A DNA stretch of 37,139 bases, taken from the NCBI GenBank assembly GCA_025454815.1, contig JALONR010000013.1, positions 1 to 37,139 of the forward strand. Direction: 5' to 3'. This document shows, piece by piece, positions 8,463 through 16,574 of this stretch. Source of the stretch: Bacteroidales bacterium. Its GTDB lineage: Bacteria > Bacteroidota > Bacteroidia > Bacteroidales > VadinHA17. Positions within the stretch are counted from its first letter, which is position 1. Every line of letters begins with the position of its first letter. The translations under genes and the position numbers were made by a program. Under the pieces are notes generated by a model, which saw only the letters and a program-made list of their open reading frames with translations, searched no databases and had not been told where the DNA came from.

Positions 8463-8892
8463 ATGAGAAGGTGTTTATATTGTTACCAGACCCTGGAAGA
8501 TGAGAAGGCTGAGTTCCGGGCAGTTTGCATATATTACAAGGGGGATTGACAGGATTGGCACCAGGAAGATACACATGGAAGATATGTGTCAGCTTACCGA
8601 AAGGATGACTGAACAAAAATACAATGGTTTTCATGAACAGATCCTTTTCTCTTTTCTTACCGGGACTGCTGATATGCACCTGAAGAACTTCTCTCTTATA
8701 GACAGACCTGATTTCGGTTATGTCCTGAGCCCAGCCTATGATATGGTTGCCTCTGCACTTGTCGTGGAAGGAGACAAAGAAGAACTGGAACTTACCTTGA
8801 ACGGGAAAAAGAAAAATATCAGCTTTCTTCCATCGGAGATGAAAGTCTCATATCATGACATGATAGATGAAAGAGCTGTCCGGATCTTTTGA
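8463..8892 (+). pseudogene. hipT: Degraded hipT (HipA-family Ser/Thr kinase toxin) with internal deletions
   Basis: The original start appears to be ATG 8463: it reads MRRCLYCYQTLEDEKAEF, the zinc-ribbon-like N-terminus expected of HipT, and then hits TGA at about 8547. The kinase continues in another frame (open from 8500): GQFAYITRGIDR, KIHMEDMCQLTER, TADMHLKNFSLI (catalytic loop region) and LSPAYDM. Complete proteins of this family have about 310 residues; about 150 codons remain. Three gaps are inferred against the remembered family pattern: a large frameshifting one near residue 18 that removes the ATP-binding lobe, one between KYNG and EQILFSF, and one between LNGKKKN and ISFLPSEMK. Catalytic activity is very unlikely. 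Confidence 0.8.
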
Positions 8893-8913
8893 ACCATGAT
8901 TATCAGAAAAATT

Positions 8914-9873
8914 ATGTCATTTATACCGAAGTTTGAAGATGTTAAGGCCGCAATGCGGCTGATCGGTCCGCATGTGCACAGGACTCCGGTTCTAACATCG
9001 AAGCAGCTTGATGTCATAAGTGGTGCGAGGCTCTTCTTCAAGTGTGAGAACTTCCAGAAGGTGGGGGCTTTCAAGTTCAGGGGTGCCACGAATGCCGTGT
9101 TGAATCTCACGGAGGCGCAGCGCGCCGCCGGCGTGGTGACGCACTCATCGGGCAATCATGCTGCCGCGCTGGCTCATGCTGCTGTGATTCGCGGGGTGAA
9201 GGCATACATTGTGATGCCCTCCTCGGCGCCGGAGGTGAAGAAGAGCGCGGTGGCGGGCTATGGTGCGGAGATCACCTTCTGCGAACCCACGCTGGCGGCG
9301 CGTGAGGCCGCCGCCGCAGGGGTGATTGAGCGTACCGGCGCGACGATGATCCATCCCTATGATAACTTTTTCATCATCGCCGGGCAGGGGACCGCGGCGA
9401 TGGAGCTGCTCGAAGAGGTGCCTGACCCTGACGCGGTCCTCGCCCCCGTGGGCGGCGGCGGCCTCCTCAGCGGCTCGGCCATCACAACCCGCAATATGGC
9501 TCCCGCCACAAAAATCTACGGGGCCGAGCCGCTGCTGGCCGACGATGCGGCCAGATCGCTCCATACAGGCGCCTTACAACCCGCACTGCCACCCCGCACC
9601 ATCGCAGACGGACTCCTTACTTCGCTCTGCGAGAGAACATTCACCGTGATAAAGGAAAACGTTGACGACATACTCACTGTCACCGAGGATCAGATCATGG
9701 AAGCAATGACACTGATGTGGACCCGGATGAAAATTGTGGTCGAACCGTCAGCAGCAGTCCCCCTGGCAGCCGTGCTGGCAAACAGGGAAAAATTCAGCGG
9801 CAAAAGGGTGGCTATTATTGTTTCCGGCGGGAATGCTGACCTGTCAAAACTTCCTTTTGTTCAGCACGCCTGA
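8914..9873 (+). CDS. PLP-dependent threonine/serine dehydratase (or serine racemase)
   Basis: This is a fold-type II PLP enzyme of the threonine ammonia-lyase/serine racemase group. Signs are the Schiff-base lysine in GAFKFRGATN (Lys54 counted from ATG 8914), the phosphate/substrate loop SSGNHAAALAH, the PLP-phosphate loop GGGGLLSG and a C-terminal SGGN. At 319 residues it lacks the regulatory ACT-like domain of biosynthetic IlvA, so it resembles the catabolic or racemase type. An upstream in-frame ATG at 8896 adds six residues; ATG 8914 (MSFIPKFEDVK) fits the family N-terminus better. Its 3' end overlaps the convergent gene by 59 bp. Substrate (Thr, Ser or 3-hydroxyaspartate) cannot be fixed from sequence. 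Confidence 0.88.
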   Translation: MSFIPKFEDVKAAMRLIGPHVHRTPVLTSKQLDVISGARLFFKCENFQKVGAFKFRGATNAVLNLTEAQRAAGVVTHSSGNHAAALAHAAVIRGVKAYIVMPSSAPEVKKSAVAGYGAEITFCEPTLAAREAAAAGVIERTGATMIHPYDNFFIIAGQGTAAMELLEEVPDPDAVLAPVGGGGLLSGSAITTRNMAPATKIYGAEPLLADDAARSLHTGALQPALPPRTIADGLLTSLCERTFTVIKENVDDILTVTEDQIMEAMTLMWTRMKIVVEPSAAVPLAAVLANREKFSGKRVAIIVSGGNADLSKLPFVQHA

Positions 9874-11002
9874 AATAGGCAATGACAGGATAATGGTCGG
9901 AATACTTGACCTTGACAATATCAAAATCAGTGCATTCAATCCCCTCACTGTAAAGGACATAGTCAATCCTGTTCGGCGGGTACTTGCCCCGGTATGTGAA
10001 CCCCGCACCATACCCTGCCTCAACGAAGGCATCACTGAGCCCGCGCCGCATTACACGGTATGTGTATGACACCGGTGTGTCATTGAAATCACCAGCCACA
10101 ATCACCGGGTAGGGTGATGACTCCATGTGCCTCCTCACACGGTCAACCTGCAGGGCACGACTCGCAAAACCCTGCATCAGGCTCCGGTATATGCCATAAA
10201 TGTTATCCATCGAGTTCCGGTTTTCCTCACCGGCAAGCTCGCTGAGGAGGGTACCCTCCACCCGGCGCAGACGGAATGATTGAAGGTGATTGTTGTAAAC
10301 CCTGAAAGTATCAGTGTCAACAACTATATCACTGTAAATGGTCAGGGAGGATGAACCCGGGTGCACCACATCACCCCTGTGGATGATCGGGTACCGGCTG
10401 ACCGTGGCAATGCCGTAACGACTCGCGGTTCCGCTCCTGATGAGCTTGAAATGAGTGTATCTTCTTCCCCCGAGACCCTCCTTGAGCTTCCTCTCGCCAA
10501 CGGCCGGGTCGCCCTTGACAAAGTATTCCTGTATGCATAGTATCCCGGGGTCTTCCTTCCTCAGCAGCTGCAGCATCTTGCTATGGGTGTTCGTCTCGCC
10601 TGACTCATAGAAATTGAACAGCCGGATGTTGTAGCTCATCAGCTTCAGGTCGTGGTGCTCTTCCCTCCCCTGGTTGGTGAACCTTATGAAATTATGAATG
10701 TATCCGAACCCTGCCGCCAGCGCCAGTGCAGATATAAGTGCATACCATCTCCTGAAAAGTATCCAGACAATCACCATCACCAGGTTGGCGGCTGCAATGT
10801 ACGGGTATGCAAGCCCGAAGAGGGCAGGAAAAGCAACGGTAGCGGGATTGATATATATCGAAAGGTATGCCAGCACCAGGAGAACAACCAGGAGAATATT
10901 GACAGCCAGCAGTATGTTTCGCGTGAAGCGTCTTAAACCACTATCTTTTCTTCTGGCTTTCACTGAAGAGGATTGCTTTTTCTTCCTTTGTGAGACTGTC
11001 AT
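9815..11002 (-). CDS. Membrane-anchored endonuclease/exonuclease/phosphatase-fold protein
   Basis: The N-terminal ~110 residues hold a Lys/Arg-rich start and about three membrane segments; the rest is an endonuclease/exonuclease/phosphatase (EEP) domain. EEP motifs are LMSYNIRLFN (metal-binding Asn), CIQEY (metal-binding Glu), NNHLQSF, AGDFNDTP and RIDYVLYS, ending in YSDHYPVIAYF (catalytic Asp-His). Substrates in this superfamily range from nucleic acids to phospholipids, so none is assigned. The start overlaps the end of the upstream rhomboid gene by 62 bp and the 3' end overlaps the convergent dehydratase gene by 59 bp. It is the last gene of a five-gene minus-strand block. Confidence 0.85.
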   Translation of the reverse strand: MTVSQRKKKQSSSVKARRKDSGLRRFTRNILLAVNILLVVLLVLAYLSIYINPATVAFPALFGLAYPYIAAANLVMVIVWILFRRWYALISALALAAGFGYIHNFIRFTNQGREEHHDLKLMSYNIRLFNFYESGETNTHSKMLQLLRKEDPGILCIQEYFVKGDPAVGERKLKEGLGGRRYTHFKLIRSGTASRYGIATVSRYPIIHRGDVVHPGSSSLTIYSDIVVDTDTFRVYNNHLQSFRLRRVEGTLLSELAGEENRNSMDNIYGIYRSLMQGFASRALQVDRVRRHMESSPYPVIVAGDFNDTPVSYTYRVMRRGLSDAFVEAGYGAGFTYRGKYPPNRIDYVLYSEGIECTDFDIVKVKYSDHYPVIAYFRRAEQKEVLTGQHSRRKQ

Positions 11003-11855
11003 AACCTCCCTTTGAGATCTTGTCGAGTATATAGTCTATCTCCTTCTGTCTCTCTGCCTTTGCTGCATTGTATTCATGATCGGTCTTCATCTTCCTTGCA
11101 TCAAAGGTAGCCCCGGCTTTCTTGTATTTTACCTTCAGCCTGCGGCCTGGTTTGAAGAGAGTAACAAAGAAGTCAATGATCATGTTTAACCATGCTCCAA
11201 AATCCCTGCCATTCTTCAGTCCCTGCCCGTAGGCAAGTCCCATAAGGGCACCGCCGATGTGAGCAATCTTGCCTCCGGTGTTAACCGAAAAGTCAAATAC
11301 GGAAGTGATCAGAAAAGTTACCAGAGCCAGGTATTTCAGTTTCACCCTCCCGAAGAAGAGGAGGTGAAGCTCGAGGTCAGGCAGGTAGACAGCCGTGGAG
11401 ATAACCAGCGCCATCACCGAGGCTGAGGCGCCTATGGCGACAGACACATTCACTGCCCCGGCGAAAGCAGGGAAAATATTGAATACGGCAATATATAAAA
11501 GCGCACCCGCAAGACCGCCCATGATATAAATCGAAACAAGCTTGCGCTGGTCGAGATAAGAGAGGAATATTTTCCCGAACCACCATAGCCACAGCAGGTT
11601 GAAAAGGAGGTGGATGAATCCCTGGTGTGTGAACATGTAGGTGAAGATGGTCCAGGGCTTAAACGCCAGTACGCTGAGCGAGGCGGGTACGGCGAGGTTT
11701 GAAATCACCGCCGGCGCCAGTCCGGGGCTGGCGGTGAGCACACCTATGACCTCGATGATCTTAATCACCAGGAAGACGGCGCCGTTGATGTACATCAGCC
11801 GCGTGAGGGCCGTGCCATGCCTGAATGACCCCTTTATCTCATCCCAGATGCCCAT
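10941..11855 (-). CDS. Rhomboid-family intramembrane serine protease (304 aa)
   Basis: This is a six-helix intramembrane protease. The catalytic dyad is visible: Ser144 in IGASASVMAL (GxS) and His199 in KIAHIGGALMG. Another conserved rhomboid element is IHLLFNLLWLWWFG (residues ~81-94, the helix-2 His/Asn). The last ~90 residues form a basic cytoplasmic tail with KERQKEIDYILDKIS-type helices, common in Bacteroidota rhomboids. The ATG overlaps the stop of the upstream rhomboid gene by one base (TGATG), indicating translational coupling. Substrates are unknown. Confidence 0.9.
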   Translation of the reverse strand: MGIWDEIKGSFRHGTALTRLMYINGAVFLVIKIIEVIGVLTASPGLAPAVISNLAVPASLSVLAFKPWTIFTYMFTHQGFIHLLFNLLWLWWFGKIFLSYLDQRKLVSIYIMGGLAGALLYIAVFNIFPAFAGAVNVSVAIGASASVMALVISTAVYLPDLELHLLFFGRVKLKYLALVTFLITSVFDFSVNTGGKIAHIGGALMGLAYGQGLKNGRDFGAWLNMIIDFFVTLFKPGRRLKVKYKKAGATFDARKMKTDHEYNAAKAERQKEIDYILDKISKGGYDSLTKEEKAILFSESQKKR

Positions 11856-12589
11856 CAGTAAAGTGTTTTGGTTGTCTTCCGCCAGTACCTGATGAGAATA
11901 TACCCGAAGATCATCCCGCCAAGGTGAGCCGTATGCGCAATGCCGCTTCCGGGGCTTGTGATGGCGAGATAAAGCTCAATGGCGGCATACCCCATGACCA
12001 CATACTTGGCCTTCACAGGTATGGGGGGAAATATGAACATCAGCTGGGTGTTGGGGAAGAGCACCCCGAAGGCAAGAAGCACGCCGAAGACAGCACCCGA
12101 AGCTCCCACAACGGGTACATTCAGTATCGAGTTAAGCCTCCCCATCTGGCTGTCGGTGAAGTTCTTGCCCTGGCTGACCGCATCGCCGCCCATATCATAG
12201 ACGTACTGAAGCTGCTCCGGTGAGAGCATGCCCATCACCTTGTTGTACTGTATCCACTGCACCAGCTCGAAGAAGAAGGCTGCGCCGAGGCCTGTGACCA
12301 TATAATACAGGAAGAACCTTTTCGGTCCCCAAACCTGCTCAAGGATCCTTCCGAACATCCACAGGGCGAACATATTGAACAGCAGATGTACGAACCCGCC
12401 GTGCATGAACATATGTGTAACTATCTGCCATGAGCGGAAGAACTCCGACTCTGGGAAATAAAGCCCAAGGATGCCGTTCAGGTTGATACCGGATGTGATC
12501 CTGAGGAGCTCGTTCGCCAGCAGCATCACCACGTTTATGATGATGAGGTTCTTCACCACCGGAGGTGTGCCTGAAAGTATTCTGTTCAT
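11855..12589 (-). CDS. Rhomboid-family intramembrane serine protease (244 aa)
   Basis: This is a second rhomboid protease with the catalytic dyad at Ser164 (VVGASGAVFG) and His222 (HTAHLGGMIFG), the helix-2 signature FVHLLFNMFALWMFGR and the L1-loop region around QVWGPKRFF. An open frame extends up to 12670, but that start would overlap mutL and adds a non-hydrophobic leader; ATG 12589 (MNRILSGTPPVVKNL) gives the usual rhomboid N-terminus and leaves a 52-bp gap after mutL. It is coupled to the downstream rhomboid gene. The two are about equally distant from canonical rhomboids, so tandem duplication is possible but old. Confidence 0.9.
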   Translation of the reverse strand: MNRILSGTPPVVKNLIIINVVMLLANELLRITSGINLNGILGLYFPESEFFRSWQIVTHMFMHGGFVHLLFNMFALWMFGRILEQVWGPKRFFLYYMVTGLGAAFFFELVQWIQYNKVMGMLSPEQLQYVYDMGGDAVSQGKNFTDSQMGRLNSILNVPVVGASGAVFGVLLAFGVLFPNTQLMFIFPPIPVKAKYVVMGYAAIELYLAITSPGSGIAHTAHLGGMIFGYILIRYWRKTTKTLY

Positions 12590-12641
12590 CTTGTTATTAT
12601 CTCGTGTTTCAGACCGCAAATTTAGCCATTCTGACCGAAAA

Positions 12642-14615
12642 TCAACTGAATCTCCGGTCAAGCTCTTCAAGGGTGATGATATTCATCACCGTTTTCCCTG
12701 TGGGAGAGTAGTTTGGCAGGGCACAGGCGAAGAGCATGTCAAAGAGCTCTTCCATCTCCGTATGGGTGAGAGGGGTGCCGTACTGTATCGCCGATGCCCT
12801 CGCCATTGACAGGGCTATGCGTTCCCGTGCACCGACAGACGGATTGGCCATCGTTTTTTTATATTCGGCAATGATGGTCTCCAGCATTGAGAGGGGGCTC
12901 GCATTCCTGCTGTCGGCCGGGTGGCCTGATATGGTAACCCTGCCGTTGATGTCGCATCTGATCTCAAAGCCGAGCGTCCTGAGCTGATCGCCTATCTCTC
13001 CGAGGATGGCCATGTCGCCGGGGTTAAGTTCTGCTTCCACCGGGAAGAGAGACACCTGGGCCGGCCTGGGGCCGTCGCCCAGTGATGCGAGGTACTTCTC
13101 GTAGAGCACCCTCTCGTGGGCCCTCCGCTGGTCTATCATCATGATTCCCGAGATTACGGGGCACATTATATACCTGTTTTTTACCTGGAAAAAGCGGCGC
13201 TGGCTGGCGCTGGCTGAGTCTGCTGTGCTCCTTCCTTCTCCACTTCGGTCAGAGGCATCGCCTTCCCTGCTAATCCCCTCCTCTCCACTGACGGTCTGCC
13301 CTCTGTCTCCATCTTTGCTGTGCTGGTCCCTGCTGCCATCTTCGCCGCTGCGCGGGTCCCTTCCTCCATCTTCGCCGCTGCGCGGATCCCTTCCGCCATC
13401 TTCACCGCTGCGTGTTGTGATGGTGAAGAGCGACTCCCAGTCGCGGGGAGGATTGCGGTCCGCATCCCACTTCCATTTCGTCTCTCCCCTCTGGTATTCT
13501 GTCCCTTCAAAGGGATTGAAAGTATGATCAACATCAATTGACGGTACCGGGGGTACCGGTGTATTGCCCATGATGACAGGTATTTCCACAGCACCCTCAG
13601 GTCCGAAGTCGAGCGACGGTACCACGTTGAAGCGGCCCAGTGCTTCGCGGACCGAGGCCAGCATGATCTGCCAGACCGACCTTTCGTCCTCGAACTTGAC
13701 CTCTGTCTTTGTGGGGTGTATGTTTACGTCGATGGTTGAGGGGTCAGCGGTCATGTAGATGAAGTATGCCGGCAGGGTGTCAGGAGGCAGGATGCCCTGG
13801 TAAGCCTCCAGCACTGCACGGTGCAGGTAGGGGTGCCTGATGAACCTGTTGTTGACGAAGAAGAACTGTTCACCGGCGGAGCGCCGTGCGTTCTCGGGCT
13901 TGCCCGCATAACCGTTGAGGGTGATGATGGTGGTCTCTGTCTCAACGTCAACCAGGTTCTGGTTATATTGCTTGCCGAAAAGGGCCACTATCCGCTGGCG
14001 GTGATTCCCTGCAGGAAGGCGGTATATCTCCTGGTCGTTGTGGATGAGGTTGAACCGTATTTCGGGATGGGCCAGAGTCACCCTCTGGAATTCGGTGATT
14101 ATATGCCTGAACTCGGTTGTATCCGATTTCAGGAACTTGCGGCGGGCAGGGACATTATAAAAGAGGTTCCTGACGCTGAAGACTGACCCTGCAGGGCAGG
14201 AGCAGGGTTCCTGCCTTGTCACCCTCGAATTGTTTATCTCCACCAGTGTTCCTGCCTCATCTTCTTCGCGCCTTGTGCGCAGCTCGGTCATTGAGACGGC
14301 GGCGATGGATGCCAGCGCCTCGCCGCGGAAGCCCTTTGTGGTGATGGTGAAGAGATCGTCAGCTGCGGATATTTTTGAGGTGGCATGTCTCTCGAACGAG
14401 AGGCGGGCGTCAGTCTCACTCATGCCGCATCCGTTGTCAATCACCTGCACCAGGGTACGACCTGCATCGCGGATCACGACGCTTATCTCCGTGGCTCCCG
14501 CATCGACGGCATTCTCCGCAAGTTCCTTGACCACGGAGGCCGGTCTCTGAATGACTTCACCTGCCGCTATCTGGTTGGCGACGGAGTCGGGCAGAAGCTT
14601 GATAATATCACTCAT
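12642..14615 (-). CDS. mutL: DNA mismatch repair protein MutL
   Basis: MutL links MutS mismatch recognition to strand incision and removal. The GHKL ATPase motifs are intact: VVKELAENAVDAGA (Glu31, Asn35), DNGCGM and GFRGEALASIAAVS. Residues ~340-460 form a long low-complexity linker with 10-residue repeats (RSGEDGGRDP-like). In the C-terminal domain the endonuclease motif DQHA(X)2E(X)4E reads DQRRAHERVLYE (residues 495-506): Asp, both Glu and the frame are kept, but the metal-binding His is Arg. The usual terminal CPHGRP site is replaced by PNYSPTGKT. At 657 residues it is slightly long, owing to the linker. It begins 9 bp after the upstream small gene. Confidence 0.95.
   Translation of the reverse strand: MSDIIKLLPDSVANQIAAGEVIQRPASVVKELAENAVDAGATEISVVIRDAGRTLVQVIDNGCGMSETDARLSFERHATSKISAADDLFTITTKGFRGEALASIAAVSMTELRTRREEDEAGTLVEINNSRVTRQEPCSCPAGSVFSVRNLFYNVPARRKFLKSDTTEFRHIITEFQRVTLAHPEIRFNLIHNDQEIYRLPAGNHRQRIVALFGKQYNQNLVDVETETTIITLNGYAGKPENARRSAGEQFFFVNNRFIRHPYLHRAVLEAYQGILPPDTLPAYFIYMTADPSTIDVNIHPTKTEVKFEDERSVWQIMLASVREALGRFNVVPSLDFGPEGAVEIPVIMGNTPVPPVPSIDVDHTFNPFEGTEYQRGETKWKWDADRNPPRDWESLFTITTRSGEDGGRDPRSGEDGGRDPRSGEDGSRDQHSKDGDRGQTVSGEEGISREGDASDRSGEGRSTADSASASQRRFFQVKNRYIMCPVISGIMMIDQRRAHERVLYEKYLASLGDGPRPAQVSLFPVEAELNPGDMAILGEIGDQLRTLGFEIRCDINGRVTISGHPADSRNASPLSMLETIIAEYKKTMANPSVGARERIALSMARASAIQYGTPLTHTEMEELFDMLFACALPNYSPTGKTVMNIITLEELDRRFS
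13321..13410. repeat. 30-bp tandem repeat (3 copies) inside mutL
   Basis: Three adjacent 30-bp units, 13321-13350, 13351-13380 and 13381-13410, share the pattern CCATCTTCgCCGCTG with a few substitutions; the first is the most diverged. They encode the 10-residue repeat in the MutL interdomain linker, keep the frame and are a likely source of length variation between strains. Confidence 0.85.
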
Positions 14616-14624
14616 CGGGCCTGA

Positions 14625-15029
14625 TTAAAAGCGGAGATAAAAATAGACGAAGAGGACGATAATAAGAATGATGACCAGGAGTCTTATCGTTGTCTGTTTC
14701 CTTACTTTTTCCTGTCTTCTGTGGAAGTGTGTCCGCATGTCACCCCTCATGATCCTTGAGCGGTAGGGCTGGTTTGTGACGCTCCCTGCAGCGGTGGTGG
14801 CAGTTGACCGGCTGTTCTCCCTGGCGGCAGAGGCAGAATTGCCACCGGCAGTCTCCCCCGCTGATGAGAGTTCCTCCCGCTGTTCTTCAGACCCGCTGTT
14901 ACGTGCCTCACGTTCCCTCTGCCATTCCCTGCGGCGCTGTTCCATCTCCTCCTTTGCCGGGTCATAGTAGCGGGGGGTATAGTTGAAGCCGCGTGGTTTG
15001 GTTTGTTTGAAGAAACTCGGAATCGCCAT
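14625..15029 (-). CDS. Small C-terminally anchored membrane protein of unknown function
   Basis: The 134-residue protein starts MAIPSFFKQTKPRGFNYTPR, followed by a charged Glu/Arg-rich helix (residues ~25-50), a Ser/Ala/Glu-rich variable segment, a basic stretch and one C-terminal membrane segment (LLVIILIIVLFVYFYLRF). The N-terminal motif FNYxPRYYDP is typical of a conserved Bacteroidota family often seen beside mutL, as here (9 bp gap). It is the first gene of the mutL-rhomboid block and follows a -7 box on the minus strand. Function is unknown; the topology suggests a cytoplasmic basic domain tethered to the membrane. Confidence 0.75.
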   Translation of the reverse strand: MAIPSFFKQTKPRGFNYTPRYYDPAKEEMEQRRREWQREREARNSGSEEQREELSSAGETAGGNSASAARENSRSTATTAAGSVTNQPYRSRIMRGDMRTHFHRRQEKVRKQTTIRLLVIILIIVLFVYFYLRF

Positions 15030-15042
15030 AATTCTCTTTTTG

Positions 15043-15050
15043 CAAAAATA
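15043..15050 (-). promoter_or_regulatory. Putative -7 box of the minus-strand mutL block
   Basis: Read on the minus strand the sequence is TATTTTTG, a match to TAnnTTTG, 14 bases before the ATG at 15029. It may drive all five genes down to 9815. The close spacing to the start implies a very short leader. Confidence 0.45.
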
Positions 15051-15096
15051 GTAAGAAAACCCTTAGGAGGGAAGTCTGGTCTTGCTTTCATGAGGG

Positions 15097-15124
15097 TTGA
15101 ATTGCCTGCTTTTTATTACTTTTG
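15097..15124 (+). promoter_or_regulatory. Putative promoter of the flavodoxin-like gene
   Basis: TTG (15097-15099) and TACTTTTG (15117-15124, matching TAnnTTTG) are 17 bp apart, 25 bp before the ATG at 15150. With the minus-strand box at 15043 this makes the 120-bp gap a divergent promoter region. Confidence 0.45.
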
Positions 15125-15149
15125 AAAGACTAAACCTCGTACCTGACCA

Positions 15150-15677
15150 ATGAAGATTCTCGTCACCCATGCAGGGATGTCCGGGCCGTCGGCCGGTGTC
15201 GCCGAGCGTGTTGCCAGGGTGTTGGCCGGGCTGGGTGCGGATGTGACGTTGCGGCCCATGAGTGCTACGGCGACGGTAAAGGGTTTCTCCGCGGTTGTTG
15301 CAGGCTGCCAGGAGCAGGGAGGTGGCTGGGTTCCCGAGGCGATGGAGTTTGTCAGGCGCAACCATGTCGCATTGAATAAGAAGCCCTTTGCAATCTTTAC
15401 GGTTATTACCTCACTGGGTACCGAGAAGGGTGCGGAGTCGCGTATGGTGATCATGCAGTATACTGCTCATGTGCGTGGTGTGGTGCACACTGTCAGCGAG
15501 GGTTTTTTCAGCGGCGAGACTGAAAGGAAGGAGGATCCGCAGCCCGGCGAGCGGTCTAGGTTCAAGCTGCGGCTGTTGCTGGGTTTGCTCCGGGAGGGAG
15601 AGGCCCGCAGCCAGTCGGAGATTGAGACCTGGTCTGCGCAGTTGCATGACAAGCTGGTCAGGGTTCTTGCCAGATAA
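15150..15677 (+). CDS. Flavodoxin-domain protein (HemG-like)
   Basis: The 175-residue protein has a flavodoxin-like fold: an N-terminal beta-strand and FMN-phosphate loop (MKILVTHAGMSGPSAGVAER), the strand plus loop AVVAGCQEQGGGWVPEAMEF and PFAIFTVITSLG. It resembles the flavodoxin_5 group that includes menaquinone-dependent protoporphyrinogen dehydrogenase HemG, but the phosphate loop is not a strict T/SxTGxT, so the reaction is not assigned. It is transcribed alone, divergent from the mutL block and convergent with the lipoprotein gene at 15759. Confidence 0.7.
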   Translation: MKILVTHAGMSGPSAGVAERVARVLAGLGADVTLRPMSATATVKGFSAVVAGCQEQGGGWVPEAMEFVRRNHVALNKKPFAIFTVITSLGTEKGAESRMVIMQYTAHVRGVVHTVSEGFFSGETERKEDPQPGERSRFKLRLLLGLLREGEARSQSEIETWSAQLHDKLVRVLAR

Positions 15678-15758
15678 GCTGAGACCATACACAATACCCT
15701 CCTGAAGTCAATCGGGGTCAGAAGCAATCGGAAGAAATATGGCCGAATCTGTCAGCGG

Positions 15759-16199
15759 TTATTTTACCCTGACGTATTTCTCGCTGGTGTAATTGCTTTT
15801 ATCCACCTCGCCCATTTCGTCGGCAGGCCATACCTGTATCAGGGTGTCATTTGCAACCACTATTCTCATTCGCAGGGTTTTTCCGATGTAGCTTTCAGTG
15901 ACGTGGTATTTTATTGTTTCCTTGTACACTATACCCTCGAGTGTATAGGAGCCTCCGCCGAAGCTGTCGGTTTTTACAGTATCCTGGGCCAGTTCGCCCA
16001 CGAACATCCAGTAGTTATTGCACCACATTTTTACCTGGCTACCCTTGTAGGTGCCCGGGAAGGTGGCTACGACCGAGTCATTCTGTACCTGTTTGGCGTA
16101 TATCATATCCCATGCGCCAACGACAGGGTTTAAGGGCTTCTGGTTGCATGCGGCAAGCAAAACCAGGAGCAGTGAGCTGAGAACGGCAACTTTTTTCAT
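15759..16199 (-). CDS. Lipocalin-like lipoprotein of unknown function
   Basis: The 146-residue protein has a lipoprotein signal peptide with lipobox LLAAC (Cys18), so it should be lipid-anchored in the envelope. The mature part starts NPVVGAWDMIYA and continues as alternating strands (MWCNNYWMFVGEL, SYTLEGIVYKETIKYHV, LIQVWPADEMGEVD), a pattern of small lipocalin-like or DUF4488-type beta-barrels common in Bacteroidota. I do not recognise a specific family. It lies convergent to the flavodoxin-like gene and divergent from the peptide-export cluster. Confidence 0.7.
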   Translation of the reverse strand: MKKVAVLSSLLLVLLAACNQKPLNPVVGAWDMIYAKQVQNDSVVATFPGTYKGSQVKMWCNNYWMFVGELAQDTVKTDSFGGGSYTLEGIVYKETIKYHVTESYIGKTLRMRIVVANDTLIQVWPADEMGEVDKSNYTSEKYVRVK

Positions 16200-16574
16200 A
16201 GGCAGTCAAGTTTAGGTTTACCCCAGTAACACTATATAAATTTACGCCTTTTGACTATTCGAGTCAAGTTTAATTACCATTTGCCATACGAATGGTTTCT
16301 ATTAATGCTGTGAATTGCGGGGTTTTCCTGTCTGGTTTCAGAGGATTTCCGGGTCGTTTTTAAAAGAAATCATTAAAGAAAATTCTCCAGGGGGTTGACA
16401 TTATTAAAAATGTGTCTTAAATTTGAGATGCTGCATTTCTAAAATCAAATAAATGACTAATCGGGAGTCTGTATTCCTTGTATTGGGTATTTCTTCATCC
16501 CTGCCAGATGATATTTTCATACTAAACAACTCGCCATGCTCTTCATGTGATGTCAATCTTAAATAAAGAACTGA
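16200..16574. other. AT-rich intergenic region and leader of the peptide-export cluster
   Basis: This 375-bp non-coding stretch separates the lipoprotein gene from the export cluster. No open frame of note lies on either strand. The only recognisable element is the promoter-like pair at 16395-16425, leaving a leader of roughly 140 bases before the ATG at 16575. The base composition shifts here to clearly more AT-rich than in the preceding genes. Confidence 0.6.
16395..16425 (+). promoter_or_regulatory. Putative promoter of the peptide-export cluster
   Basis: TTG at 16395-16397 and TAAATTTG at 16418-16425 are separated by 20 bp, matching the Bacteroidota -33/-7 pattern (TTG, TAnnTTTG). It is the best candidate for transcription of the HlyD-ABC-HTH genes. 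Confidence 0.55.

Noticed and set aside
12590-12670. Upstream extension of the 244-residue rhomboid to 12670
   Set aside because: It would overlap mutL and adds a charged segment not expected in rhomboids; ATG 12589 fits.
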